Below, piece by piece: positions 22,560 to 34,485 of a stretch of 64,000 nucleotides of DNA (the stretch's first letter is position 1; each line of letters opens with the position of its first letter). This DNA is from Adiantum capillus-veneris. Lineage: Eukaryota; Streptophyta; Polypodiopsida; Polypodiales; Pteridaceae. Under the pieces are notes generated by a model, which worked only from the letters and a program-made list of their open reading frames with translations, had not been told where the DNA came from and made no database searches. The stretch lies in assembly GCA_014529385.2 (NCBI GenBank), contig CM043966.1:93443087-93507086 (forward strand). The letters run 5' to 3'. Position numbers and translations under genes: made by a program.

Positions 22560-23030
22560 CTAAAAAGGACGACTTTCTTCGTCGTCGAAGAAGAGAGTTC
22601 TGTGGGATGTAGCTCTAGGACATTGTCTTCCTTGTCTATGTGAGGCACCCATCCTAATCTTCCACAACGGAATGTCACAGGAGGGAATACTGCAACCTAT
22701 GCTTTTAAAACATTATCTCGCTTCTTAGGTGGTCCAATGCTGCCACAAAATGTTGACAAAGTTATCCTCGTCGACAAGTTTTTGGGAGAGAATGTTTTGG
22801 TTACTCGCCAAGATATACTGGGGGCCGTGCAGCATATTATTACGCATACACGGCAATGGCATTATCTTTAGGGAAAAAAACCCTACTGAACTCTTAGAGT
22901 ATGGCAAACATTTAATGATCAGATACAAGGATGAGGTTCCAAATGATATTTGCAAATCATCAAAAGTTTTGAAATAGTTGTGGTACATACCGAATTTAAT
23001 TCTACAGGCATTTGTGGTACATCCCGATCA
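22560..23030 (+). other. Possible coding remnant, unrecognised
   Basis: Around 22735-22865 a plus-strand frame reads coherently (NVDKVILVDKFLGENVLVT, then RQDILGAVQHII) before stops. It may be a continuation of the preceding plus-strand unit after a gap or intron. Nothing firmer can be said. Confidence 0.25.
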
Positions 23031-23031
23031 T

Positions 23032-25855
23032 CTAAACTCTAATTCTCTTGTTCCACCGATGATTGGCATAATGCATTCTCTCCCTCCACCTCATTTGACT
23101 TTCAAGAGCACTGGAGTTGTTGAATACATCTGCTCGCTTTCTTTTCTGAAGTTGCAAATGTCTGATTGCTTGTACGGTTGTTGAAGAGGCAAATACTTGC
23201 TTTTGTTGCATGCGGTGAATGATTCTGCGATAAAACCACTGAAATGACTCCTTCAAACTGTTTGCCTTATTTCAAGCGCCTCCATGATGTGTGTGTCTGA
23301 AGTAGGCATTTCTAGCCATGTAATGAGACTTCTCCAGGCCCTGGGTGTTTCATATACCTGGATTCCCATACTTTTGGATGAAGTATGGCAAATGCTTAAA
23401 AATAATGTGCTGCAAAACAATTAGAAATTTAAACACAAACTTAGTACTAAGACTATCTGAGGTGCTTTGAATTTACCATGTAATGAGTGATTTGAGTGTC
23501 AGTCCATGCTGTCTTGAAGGATTTTTTCAGTAGCTGAAGGTTTTGTTTAAACTTGCTGAGATTATCCTACGACCAATCATCATTCTCACACATTTGAAAT
23601 AACGTGTCAATGGGATGACACACATCACCCTTTGCTTTGCGAGTTGTTGGCTCTTGGTCTTTCACTGCTAAGTGAATTTTTTTCTAGTGCATATACTCAA
23701 CTTTGCTAATGTAGGTAGAGTGATATACTCTCCCTCGCTTTATTAGCTTCACATCTTTCATACCTTGAGGTTTAGATAGAAAACGGCGTCCTTGACCCAC
23801 CTATGGATGGTTTGCAGGATACATCTTTCTCATCCGTTGACCTTTTTTCGTCCTATTAGATTTTCACATTGCCCCCATGTAGACCAATATCTGACAAAAC
23901 TAGTTCCAAAGCCTCTAGAGCAACCTGTCGTTCAGCTGACTTTTTGATTTTCCAAGCAAACCCAATGTACAGCTATACCAACTTCTCTACAATTTGGCAA
24001 AGACCATGCATTGTACAAATATGGACATTAGCAAGTGGTATATCCAGAACTGGTCGGAAATTAGAGTCTTGATTGTGGCGAGTAGGAGCCTTTCTCCACC
24101 ACTTTGGGTCCATCACCTTTGCAGGCTCCATGCAATACAATCATGGAGACTTTGCCATGGCACCCATTCCACAATTATACATAAACTTCAATGTTTTGAG
24201 GTAACCTGCAAGATGCCAATGAACTTGAAAGTCTCCTCTCCCATCTACAGTCAGTACCTCTCCTCGATTCATTTGCCTATCAATTAAAAATGGAATAGGG
24301 GTTTGATGGAACACCCAAAATAAAATGTCATGGTCTTCTTTCTTTACCTGCAAGATTAATCCTTATGAGATACGAAAAATAAATCTAAAATTTAGGTACA
24401 ATAGAGGGCTTCCTAGAGCTGCAATATTGAAAATAACTGGATTACCTGAAATGCACCAAGCCACCATATGTTTGTTTCTGATTGAACACTGAAGTATGAA
24501 GGGTTATCAGTGGGACATTTGGAAAGAGCCCTATTCATTAATGTGATTATATTTCGCTCTAGCTTCTTCTCTTTAAGAATCTCACACTCATATCGAACGC
24601 CACCTGTTTCTTTGAATGTGATATTGTAGAACTCTACCATTCTAGTTTGCAACAAAGTCAGGTCCATGAGATATTGTTGTACTCATCATAAGTGACAGTA
24701 GTTCCCTGTGAGCTATAAATATCTTGAATATAAAAGGACATCCAATGAAGTCGGTATGTTCATTATTGAGCTGGAGTCTTTCCTTCCAAACACTTGCAGC
24801 TGTTGGTAAAAGCTTGACTTTTTTCCCTTCTTCACAAACATGGAAGAGATCGACTGTTGAATAGCTAAGTAACCTCTTTTACTAACGCCAAGGGAGTCCA
24901 ATGTACCCTGTATTTGCTTTGCAGACACTGCATTCTTTGAAATGAATCTGTCAACGACATCCCGTTGCAAAACCTTATACTTTTTGTCATACAGTATATC
25001 TTTTGCAAGACCACTAGTTATCAATGACTTTAACTGCTTTCCTACATTGGCCTTCGGGTCTATGTTTTCTTTGTCTGGATAGATAGAATCTCTACAAAAG
25101 AAGCATAACTAACATAAGCAAAAACTTGGATTAGTTTAAATTAATTAGAGAGTTTACAATGCTCACCTCAATGTTTGGATTCTTTTCTTAAGGCCTCTGG
25201 AGCCTACCTTCAACGTTTCAAGATTTCGAAGTTTCTTCTTTCGCACATGAGTGCCTAACATTGTCTCTTTGTTTTGTAATGTCCATACCTTTGTTCGCAA
25301 GACCTGTGATTCTTGTGTGTGCTGCATTACAGTCTTTTGTTCCTCATAATGCAAGTTAGAAAGTCTCTGAATCTCATCTGCTTAGTGATTCACCATGTCT
25401 TTATAAGTTTTTGATTTGTTGTTTAGAGCTTTACAGTAGCCAAGCACTCCATTCTCTCCATTACCTGCAAAGGTCAATAAGTTAGTGGGATTTGAAAATG
25501 CAGGGAAAGCATTGGTCATAAGATTCAATGGATAGAGTGAGCTTTTTGTCCAAATATCTAAGTGTTTTGCTCCCTCTGCTCTGAGTCTCTTTGTCATGAT
25601 CGGTGTCACTTTGATGTTAGTTTTGCTTCGCTTACACAGTGGCGTATATTGGGGATCCAGGTCAATGTGTAGATGATAGAAGGGTCTTCTAAGGAGGACA
25701 TTTGTGGGGGTAAATGAAAAAGCCATGTATACAACAATGGAAGAAAGGAGGGATTTCTTTGAGGTCAGCGCACAAACACTGAGAGAGTAAGGAGAGAGCA
25801 GGTTTGGAAGGATACGTCTTTTTTTTTTAGTCATTAAGACATTCATTAGATGCAA
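23032..25855 (-). pseudogene. Unrecognised multi-exon gene remnant, minus strand
   Basis: Coding-like blocks follow one another on the minus strand: 25855-25382, 25378-25165, 25093-24713, 24675-24413, 24350-23870, about 23760-23480 and 23400-23032. Several joints look like splice sites. GTGAGC comes after IQTLR near 25165, with an AG before DSIYPDKENIDPKANVGKQL near 25093. GTAATC comes after IWWLGAFQ near 24445, with TTGCAG before KKEDHDILFWVF near 24350. GTAAAT comes after DTQITHYM near 23478. Recognisable blocks include KRGYLAIQQSISSMF, ANVHICTMHGLCQIVEKLV, LSDIGLHGGNVKI and SLKESFQWFYRRIIHRMQQ. In-frame stops (near 25382, 24141 and 23970) show decay. It may be a host gene family or DNA-transposon protein; I cannot name it. 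Confidence 0.5.
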
Positions 25856-25929
25856 CTGAAAACGATTTATCCTTCAATCATCACGACTGTTATGACGTTG
25901 TGGCAAGAATCTACTTGTAAGTGCACTTT

Positions 25930-28560
25930 TTGAATGGTTACTCCAAGTTTACAATTGCTTTTACCACACCTATTTTTAGAGAGAGAAAGTCAAAATTCTA
26001 TTTTTTTAGAAGGCCCTCCGAATGACCTCCGAAATTTCTTAATGGAGCATGTTGCGAAAGTGTTGGGTCAGCGAGGGGGAGAATATAAACACTCTCTCTT
26101 CTCTCAAAGTTGGAAAAACCCCTGGATTGGATGGGATGCCCAATGAATTTTTTCATGAGTACAAAGATTTTTTGACCCCTCACCTCTTAGCCATCTAGAG
26201 AGAATCGTGTAGACCAGGAGCTCTTCCCACCTCTATGAATACTAGTGTCATCAAACTAATACATAAAAGGGAGAGTAAAAAGGGCATAGGGAATTGGAGA
26301 CCTATCACTTGTTTGTCTATAAATTCTTTGCTTTGTTTCTAGCTAGAAGATCAATCTCTATAATGCACTAGATTATCTTGCCTGAGCAAAAAGGCTTCAT
26401 AAAAGGAAGGTTCATTCTAGATGCTATCATTACTTTGTGGGAGTCCATTGAGTATCCTTAGGACAATGAGATAGTTCATTTTCTTTAAAATACACTTTGA
26501 CAAGGCTTATGACGAAATTGAGTGGGACTTTATTTTTCAATTTCTTTCTAACAAAGGTTTTGGAAGGAACTTCATCAAGTGCATCCAAATTCTGCTTGGT
26601 AATGCTTGTGCTAGAATCTCCATAAATGGAGAGCTAACTGATGTTTTCCCTTGCGGAGGTATATTAGACAGGGTTGTCCCATAGTCCCTCTACTATATGC
26701 CATTTTCTCATATGATTTGGGTTGGCTTGTATACTTGAGGGTCACATTAAGGGCATCAAGATTTTTTGTTTCGATAAAGATCTAGTCTTCCAACAATGTG
26801 CAAATAATACCAACTCATGTCTAATGATGCTTTCTCTGTGAAACTTTTTTGGAACTGCTTAAGACATTTTTTGCTTGGCCAATGTGATTCAATCATCAAT
26901 CATGCCTAGACTGGTTATTATAAGATCTCTAGTGGGCAAGTGCCTCAAATCATTACACATGTTAGATGCATGTCAATAGCAGATGTATAGTTTTTCAAAC
27001 TCCTAGGCATACTTATGGGCTTCCAAGTCACTTTTGGTCAAAGAGGGGACTGGGTGGTCGCAAAGTTCAGACGAAAGATTATCAAATGGCACTCTTATCA
27101 GCCATCAGACTCTGCAAGATCTTTTGTCCTCGATCATTACTTGCTTCCTTTTCTAATCTAGTTTTTGTCTTGTTGGAGTCTAGCTAAGTACCCATTGAAA
27201 CAAATCATTACCTTGGCTAGAAACTTCCTGTGGGGAGGAGGTGATATTGATCAGACAAAAATACCCAAGGTTTCATGGAATATATGTTGTCTACCTAAAG
27301 AGAAGGGAGGACTTGGTCTCCTCAATCTAGAGCTCATGTCAACCAGGATGGCTGCCAAATGGATCCTCAGAGTTGCTGGATCTAATTATTATTGGGCAGC
27401 TATGCTTAAAAGAGACATCTCCAAGTTTAAACTTCAGAGCTGTAAAGCTTGGACAAGTTATGTAGATCAAAGATATTTTGTTATCTCCTATCCCTTTTTT
27501 TCCAGTTGGATCTAAACTTGTTTGCATGATGTTAAAGGCACTATCAAGCTTTCTTGGAAACCTTCCAAAGACTTTTTAACTAACCACTTGTCTTTCCTTC
27601 TCGACTCCTTCTGGTTTGGAGTTTTTGCAGATAAGGCTAAAAAGGGTACATGCAGGAAAGCTCATAGATGCTTCAAAGCAAGTGTGAAGTCCTGGGGGAC
27701 ATAATTATCAAAGGAAAGGTGATGAATGCTCACTCTCTCCAAAGGGAGTTCCCCTTTATCTGATTTAAGTTGGTGCTTAGAAAGAGCAAAAAAGTGCATG
27801 GCCAAAAGCTCAAGATACCTGCCAGAGCTGCACATACCTCCAGTCAGACCTCTTCTGTGACTCATGAAATCTTCAAACATTTCAAACCTAAGGGGAGAGT
27901 GAAATCTGAAATAAAGAAAAAGCTTAACAAGACTCATATGCACTTAAACCTGTAGGTCCACTTCTTGGAGCTTCAACAGATTTTCCGCTCTGCTGTGGCT
28001 GCCATCCATCAAGGAATTTGGAGTGGTGACAAAGCTTTTAGAGCTGAAATAAGCAATAGACAGTGTTCTAGATGCATTGACAAAATTGAAGACTATGCTC
28101 ACATGTAGTTTAACTGTAAAGTCAACAAGCCAATTGCATATTTCCTACAAAATGTCCTTTTCGAAGTAAGGCAAAGTCTTTAGAAATCCAGAATCTTCTC
28201 CTTGAAAGAGTAACGGACAATGTGCCACTTTGGAACATCTCGACAGGAATCATCATTTGATCTACATGGCTCCAAAGGAATGATTTTGTGTTCAAGCATG
28301 AATCTAGTTGCTCGAACATTACGTGCACCATAAACTTTGTAACTTAACTTCTAAAGCCCCATTCGAGTGAGTCTCCTATTATTCTTCGAAAGTCCACTAG
28401 ATGGTGCTAGTGGAAGTCTACAGTGCCTAAATACTATCAATCCTCTAAATTTAGGATAAGAGACCTCATAAACTTTCAACTTGTGGGATCCATGTACATT
28501 TTGCTTGTTTTCTTAATTTAATTTCCACTCTTCAAACAAGAAAAAAAGTAAGAAAATATA
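25930..28560 (+). pseudogene. LINE (L1-type) ORF2 remnant
   Basis: RT landmarks in order: PGLDGMPNEFF (near 26115), LIHKRESKKGIGNWRPITCL (near 26257), FDKAYDEIEWDFIF (near 26495), ISINGELTDVFPCGG then RQGCP (near 26615-26680), and the catalytic position, where YADD is replaced by CANN (near 26800). Then comes the plant-LINE block FLWGGGDID through SWNICCLPKEKGGLGLLNLE (27220-27340), and a zinc-finger-like CSRCIDKIEDYAHM (near 28068). Coding similarity fades by about 28500, before an A-rich tail at 28531-28558. Endonuclease is missing, and stops and frameshifts are numerous. This copy is 5' truncated and dead. Confidence 0.85.
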
Positions 28561-29233
28561 ACTGAAGTATGAAACTTTGAATAGCTTGACATGAAGCCGT
28601 CAATAGCAAGGTGAACGTCGCTTTGGCCTTCTAAAAGAACAAAATGCAAGGAAAGTTAAAATCATTCAAGGTTGTGTGAAATGAAATGACAAACTAAACA
28701 ACAGAAGATTTCAATCATTCACACAAGTAGTTCCCATCAGTACTAGTCATAGTAAAATTTCAGATGTCCGCCTTACTCTCCTCTCCTCTTAAAGCTTTTT
28801 TAGAAAGCCAGTCTGAACAAAAGAAAGATTAAAGTAAAACATGTCCTCCTTTCTCCCTTCTTCTCTAAGACCTCTTTTACAAGGCCAGAAACTGAACACA
28901 CCAACCCATAGAATGCACAAACCTTTGGCAGTCCATCAACATCTGTAGATACAGGCCGACATTTTCCGGGGCAGCTTGAAAACAGCACCTTGATGGATGT
29001 TATGATAAAAAAATCAAAGAATAATATATGCCACTGGATGGCAACTTGATATAGTATCTGTAGGCAAGAATGTATATGAGCAGTATATACATGCAAATGC
29101 TCTGCATGTACTGTACATTTGAAGTAACCAACTCCACAGCACTAGTGGTAGCAATGATGTCGCCTCATATACTCACACAGATGTATGACACAACATTGCC
29201 CATGATAAGAGTCCTTCATCCAGCCACTGCCCA
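28561..29233. other. No gene seen
   Basis: Sequence between the LINE tail and the region downstream of the NPH3 gene. No supported coding region, RNA gene or repeat was found. Part may belong to the 3' flank of the NPH3 transcription unit. Confidence 0.5.
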
Positions 29234-29599
29234 ATGCTGCAGCCAAGCCATACTGTTTCTCTAAGCAAAAACTGCCAATTCAAAGTAAAGATTCAGGACC
29301 CTCATGATCAAGATATATTGGAGGAATTGATCGGACCATTTAAGCATCGCCATACCAAAGACAGATTTGATTACTCCATAAGCATAAGCAGGCCTGTCAT
29401 CTTCCACTTCAGGACATCACAACTGGTGGTCGATCAGAGCCAGCGGCTCTTTCTCGAGTTACCAAGCAAACATCTGGAGCAGAAGATTAAACATGCCAAC
29501 GATCTGAGCAGAGAGAATGTTGCAGAGTTTGCAGCACAACTACAGGGACTGACAAAAGGCATGCGTTCCCTTGCTATATACACTCAAGCATCTCATTAG
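29234..29599 (+). CDS. Unrecognised 121-aa open frame downstream of NPH3 gene
   Basis: A 121-residue frame of balanced composition (for example IGPFKHRHTKDRFDYSISIS, then FLELPSKHLEQKIKHANDLS). It looks more protein-like than chance frames nearby, but no family is recognised. It lies on the strand opposite the NPH3 gene and ends 86 bases from its stop. The ATG at 29234 is not secure because the frame is open upstream. It could be an exon, a captured fragment or chance. Confidence 0.25.
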   Translation: MLQPSHTVSLSKNCQFKVKIQDPHDQDILEELIGPFKHRHTKDRFDYSISISRPVIFHFRTSQLVVDQSQRLFLELPSKHLEQKIKHANDLSRENVAEFAAQLQGLTKGMRSLAIYTQASH

Positions 29600-29684
29600 C
29601 AACCTTACTGCATCATCTGTATTCCTGCTGGTAAACACATGTTTTGCTTCCTTCTGTTATTGCCTGTGTTCCATATTTGCTAAC

Positions 29685-32074
29685 TCAAGATACAGAATGT
29701 CGCCTTCTTCGAGAAGCGCGCTCCTTCGACATGGCCTGACGACTTGTATTGGTCGACATCTCAGAGCTTTCGGGTGACCCTGGTATCCTAGTGCCAACTT
29801 GGTGTACCGAAGACCATAGCCTGCTGAAAAGCTTCTTCGGATGAAATGGAAAGGCCTTGGCTTTTGAATGCTTCACCACTTGCTTGTGCATTGAGCTTCT
29901 TACCCTCTCGGCTTCTGCAATGCTCTGTTTCATGATGTCCAAATCGCTTTTCAAAGCAGTGCAATCGTTTTGCACGGCCTCCCAATCCTCTTCTGGTGTG
30001 AGCGCCGATTGTGCCCTTTCGTAAAGGCTCTCATTTCGTGGCATAAGAGCTTTAATGTTGCTAGGTAAATCATTCATCAGAAATCCCCCTGCCATAGCCG
30101 TCCTCACCTGCTCAAAGAAGAGAACCTGCACCACCACTCGCAATGGTAGACGCTCATTCTGTGCAGCATGCATGCATGCGTCCATGGACAGCCTCTTGCA
30201 ATCCATTAGTCTACATATTCGTTTCCTTTCTGTTTTCGTAAGCCCAGGATGTTCCTGCTCATTCAAAACAAGACCTTCCTTAGCATTCTATGCACACACA
30301 TGTTCTAATGCAACCAAACGCAGAAATCAACAGAGCGTGTGCGTGCGAAACCCTCTGCGCAGAAAACAATGGAGCGTATGCGCACACAAGCACTAACACA
30401 CACTTGCTTTGAAGAGGCACATTGACAAACAAAGACAGCAAGGCAAAAGAAATTTATGCAGAGTCGTACAAATACTTCAGATTTGCAAACCTTCAGGTAA
30501 ACATCAATTGCACGGTAAAGGCTATCATGCACAGGGCGCGCAAAATCTGGGATCAATTCCGCCAGTGTGATAAACTTTGATAGTGCCAAGTTTGTGTCGC
30601 GGGCTACCTCTGCCAAATACCCATCTACAAGCTTTGCAACCTTCAATTTAGCATTATGTGCGGTGGTGGTAAAATGTTGGCTCTCGCCAAGCTCTAGATG
30701 TTCCGCTGACTTAGTTCTCCTCCTCTCATACAACTGCTCGGACTGGCTGGTAGGACTTCGTGCAGGACTTTGATCTTGCAGTATAAAATGTTCCACAATA
30801 CACTGAACCAGATCCACATCATATAGCGAATCATTGGCGTAAGACAAAGATGGAATCAAGAGATCATTCAGTGAAGCTTCATCCAGCTGCAAACCTATCC
30901 TCTTAGCAAGCTCCATTTTGGAGGAAGGCGCCGCACCGAGAATAGTGGCAGCTTTGAGTAGTTTTAGCAGAAAACTACAAGAGCATGAGCCCCTCTCTAG
31001 GGGCAAAAGACTCACAATTGTCTCCAGAAGAAGCTTATGTTGTGATGCAGACTCAATAAAATCATCACCATAGCCCGCAGCACCGCCACGAACTGTCTCT
31101 ACCAAATTCTGATCTTTTGACACACCCGGCAACCACTTGTGTGCATAGACTCTAAGAGCTTCTCCGACTACCTCAGAACTGATTCTGCCTTTAGCTTTTA
31201 TGGCCAGCATCACTCTCCAGTATAGATCAATATCAAGCTCACAAATATCTTCAATCCACCAGTCTTGTGGTATAGTTTGGTTGCGACCGCTGTGGATTCC
31301 ATTCCAAGGCGGGCTTACGCCATCATAAGGAAGAGATAGATTTGATAAAGATGCCCTAGCATGCGTAAAAGACCACTCGACCTTTGCAGGATCAACACAG
31401 GCTTTTGTTGATATCGAATCGATGCATCTGCTAACAATCTTCAGGTCCTCAGCCCATGGAAGCAGTGCCTCTGTAGCCTGCAAGCTGATAATTGTGTCCT
31501 TCCAACTTCGAAAGATGCTTGAATTCAGAAAAACCTCTAGTTTAAATCCAAGGTTTCCTTTCTCCATTGCCTCAGTCATCTCCAAATACTCAGCAGCACA
31601 TCGGACTGCCATTACATTGAAGGCATTGAGGGTGATGACAATGCAATAGCAAAACTTGGCGCAAATCTCAAATGCCTCAGCGCCGCCTGGAATATCTTGT
31701 ATGTCTATTTCATCCTTAAGACTTCCACTGCTACTGATAGCGAGGCTTTGAAGGCGACCGCATTTAGACAGGAGAGGAAACTAAAAAGCACATAATCAAC
31801 AAAATAAGCTCTGAAACCAGGATGGTATCATCACACACACACATAGCTACTAATGCCTACCTTATGTAGGTGATACCTCCTCCCTTCCACCACAAACACC
31901 ACATCACTGACGAGCTCTGTAGCCACAGTCCTGTCAGAGATACAAGCCATTAGTAGACTATCTTAACAGCTTCTTACAAGCAGAAAAGTAGCTTATTGAA
32001 CATATTGAAGCTTACGTGACATTCTGCTCGCTGTGAAAAATATCAGGCTTGAATCCAAGCTTCATGTACTTCAT
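29685..32074 (-). CDS. NPH3/RPT2-family BTB protein, 662 aa, four coding exons
   Basis: Exons on the minus strand: 32074-32016, 31930-31861, 31780-30491 and 30254-29685. All three introns (85, 80 and 236 bp) have GT...AG ends and the joined frame is 663 codons including TGA. It starts [13 protein letters not shown], as NPH3 proteins typically do. The BTB domain is at about 26-125 ([20 protein letters not shown]). The NPH3 domain runs from about 216 ([19 protein letters not shown]) to about 485 and includes YDVDLV at 363-368. A predicted coiled coil lies at about 562-600. The C-terminus is basic and ends RHSVS, with Ser660 third from the end. Family members act as substrate adaptors for CUL3 ubiquitin ligases at the plasma membrane in blue-light and auxin-related signalling. 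That role is inherited from the family; which paralogue this is cannot be decided here. It is the only intact host gene in the window. Confidence 0.95.
30255..30490 (-). other. Intron 3 of NPH3-family gene
   Basis: 236 bp, donor GTTTGC after ...YRAIDVYLK and acceptor GAGCAG before [14 protein letters not shown]. The spliced product restores the conserved NPH3 junction in phase 0. Confidence 0.9.
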
Positions 32075-32076
32075 TC

Positions 32077-32100
32077 TTAGCGTTGCTGCTGTGTCGGCAT
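32077..32100 (-). promoter_or_regulatory. Short upstream ORF before NPH3 start
   Basis: An ATG at 32100 opens a seven-residue frame (MPTQQQR) whose TAA ends two bases before the main ATG at 32074. If transcription starts upstream of 32100, this uORF would be in the leader and could reduce or gate main-frame initiation. The transcript start is not known. Confidence 0.5.
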
Positions 32101-32258
32101 CACCCTTCTTGGGGTGGATTGCTGGTTCACTCAAAACCCAAGGATACGACCGCTCAACTTAAGGCAATGAGGACAACTTCAGGTCGGACCGTTGTCTTCA
32201 CTGCGCAGATAAGGGTCGCAACAAAACACATACCTCTTATGAGTAAAGAGATTTAAAC

Positions 32259-32330
<72 letters not shown>

Positions 32331-32675
32331 ATCTATCCTGAAAAGAGAGCTACTCGGCCTGTGTGTGTGTGTGTGGACGTTTATACACCACAAGCTTCGA
32401 TGCAAACTACGACGCTTTACAAACAAAAGCAAAGCTGTCGAAGGAGAGAGGGCCCCTCACCTGCTGCCCAACGAGATAGGCTAGATTTGCTGCTGTTGGA
32501 GAGCCAAAGACAGTTGTAAAATTGTCAGTGCGCCATGGCAAAAGAATACCTTGCGCAAATGGCGGTCTTCTTATGTATTGCCGTTTGAAAGTGTGCGCGC
32601 GCGCGTTCTTAAGTGTGCGTGTGTTGGGGGGCGTACGTGGGTGGGTGAGAAAGAGAAGAGCATTACGACGACTAA

Positions 32676-32711
<36 letters not shown>

Positions 32712-32816
32712 GATAGTCCTGGGGGCATAGTCCTGGTCGTTTTTCTTGTCCACTTTTACGGTGGATAAGGGAAGCGATCGGGCTTGCCCTGCCCGACTCC
32801 GAAAACAAAAAAACTA

Positions 32817-32849
<33 letters not shown>

Positions 32850-33362
32850 AAGAGATCATGTGGGTCTTGCTAGAAGTGTGTGTATGTGAGAGAAGAGAGT
32901 TGTGTTCGGTTACCAGTACCTTGGATGCGAAAGTGTTTGGTAGCCCGAGATTGTCACTCATGTACATTGCGTTGTTGTGAGGAGATTGTGTGCGCGCGTG
33001 CGCATTTTACACGACAAAGGCACGTACACATGATTTCTCTCTCCTCATCTTCTCTGAGGAAGTTCTGTCTCTCTGCGAGGCTGGCTGGTCGATGATATTC
33101 GACTCTCGAGAGAGCCAACTAGAAGGGAGAGCGAGAGAAGGCGAGAGAGGGATGCGCTCAGCCATAAGTTTCTATAGCCAGCAAAAGCCTTTCAAAATCC
33201 GTGTAATAGGATTGCACCGCCCAATTCCACTTGTTCATTAATTAGAATCTCCATAGATTCTAGTGAAGATTGGAATCTTTATTTTGCAAGCTTTGGTAAA
33301 ATAGCCTGCTTTTCCTGTCTGTCGAACATTGGGCATTTTGTCCTCGACATGTGCCTCAAAAC

Positions 33363-33393
<31 letters not shown>

Positions 33394-33401
33394 TATGAAT
33401 A

Positions 33402-33437
<36 letters not shown>

Positions 33438-33463
33438 TGTGTGAGAGAGAGAGAGAGAGAGAG
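32101..33463. other. NPH3 upstream region with compound microsatellites
   Basis: Non-coding. It contains GT/GA compound runs at about 32264-32330, 32681-32712, 32819-32848, 33363-33392 and 33401-33463, plus a GCGC-rich patch near 32597-32607. The promoter is expected here, but no TATA box could be chosen with confidence. Confidence 0.6.
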
Positions 33464-33748
33464 TTATTTAACCATCAAGTGACCTCTAAAATTAGCGAGA
33501 GATAGTTCAATTGATAAGGTGCTTGAATAATGTCCTCAATGTTCAAGGTTGAGGAATCAAGCCTCGTCGATTCTATCTCAATCAATGCTAGCAAGGAAGT
33601 AACTGAGCGTGGTGCGAGAATTCTCTCCCACAAACAATGCTTAAAAAATGGCCCCTCCAAAACCAACTTTGCAATGGTATAAAGATCTCGTCTCTATATC
33701 AACAACTAATGTAAAAGGTGAAAGTTGTATTCCTCTAGGTGTAGTGTG
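33464..33748 (+). repeat. tRNA-derived SINE-like repeat, copy 1
   Basis: Contains a box-A-like TAGTTCAATTGAT (33503-33515) and a box-B-like GGTTGAGGAATCAAGCC (33547-33563), spaced as in a tRNA head, followed by an unrelated body ending TCTAGGTGTAGT. The second copy at 33799-34114 is offset by 335 bp. The head does not fold as a clean tRNA, so it is not called a tRNA gene. Confidence 0.65.
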
Positions 33749-33798
33749 AATATGAATATGTGAGTGAGAGAGAAAGCGATAACGAGAGAGTGTGTGCG

Positions 33799-34114
33799 TT
33801 ATCTAACCATCAAGTGACCTCTACAATTAGCGAGAGATAGTTCAATTGGTAAGGTGCTTGAATAATGTCCTCAAAGTTCAAGGTTGAGGGCTTAAGCCTC
33901 ATCGCCTCTATCTAAATAGATCTCAATCAATGCTAGCAAGGAAGGAACTGAGTGTGTGTGTGTGTGTGTGTGTGTGTGTCTAAGAATTCTCTCCCACAAA
34001 TAGTGCTAAAATAATGTGTCCTCTAAAACAATTTTGCAATGGTATAGAGATCTTGTCTCTATATCACCAACAAATGAAAAAGGTGAAAATTGTTCTCCTC
34101 TAGGTGTAGTTGAG
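33799..34114 (+). repeat. tRNA-derived SINE-like repeat, copy 2
   Basis: Same body and head as copy 1, with a (GT)n expansion at about 33953-33979 inside it. Its last nine bases, GTAGTTGAG (34106-34114), are the target duplicated by the MITE that follows. Confidence 0.65.
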
Positions 34115-34485
34115 CCTCAACACTAAAGGGCACGGATGGAGAGAGATGGGATCTGCGGTGGGGGTCGAAAGGGGAATCTCGAGGCGAATGGAGGGTGGAA
34201 AAAAATGGGCGTCGTCACAGGCACAGGGACTCGAACCCTCGCCACCGTTGTGAGAGCCCAATGCACTAACCACTACGCCCGCGACAGGCACGTTGACATG
34301 TGGGCAAACCATAAAATGATAAATAAACTTGGACAGGCTCCCTGCTTGTCCAAGTTTACTTTCTCGTGTCCTAGTCTCTGGCCATCTTACGGCTGCGCGT
34401 GTCCCGATCTCCCTGTCCTAGTTTCGCTGCCGTAGATCCCACCGCTTGGGCTTCATTAAATTGTTCGTGCCCTTTAGTGCTGAGG
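34115..34485. mobile_element. 371-bp MITE, Mutator-type, 9-bp TSD
   Basis: Terminal inverted repeats CCTCAACACTAAAGGGCACG (34115) and, read from the other end at 34485, CCTCAGCACTAAAGGGCACG (19 of 20 match). They are flanked by perfect 9-bp duplications GTAGTTGAG at 34106-34114 and 34486-34494. The arms continue imperfectly inward (both contain TGGGATCT followed by CGG). A 9-bp duplication is the Mutator (MULE) signature. It has no coding capacity. A tRNA-like sequence lies inside on the minus strand. Confidence 0.9.
34219..34292 (-). other. tRNA-like promoter sequence inside the MITE
   Basis: On the minus strand, TAGTGGTTAGTGC (34275-34263) fits a box A and GGGTTCGAGTCCC (34238-34226) is a near-consensus box B. 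The acceptor and anticodon stems do not pair properly, so it looks like a SINE head or tRNA relic rather than a tRNA gene. Confidence 0.6.

Noticed and set aside
32407-32967. 186-residue minus-strand frame upstream of the NPH3 gene
   Set aside because: It runs through several microsatellites (TH and SL repeats) and continues in the promoter region without any domain.
34219-34292. Possible tRNA gene on the minus strand
   Set aside because: Boxes A and B are good, but the acceptor and anticodon stems do not pair and it sits inside a MITE. Treated as a tRNA-like relic.
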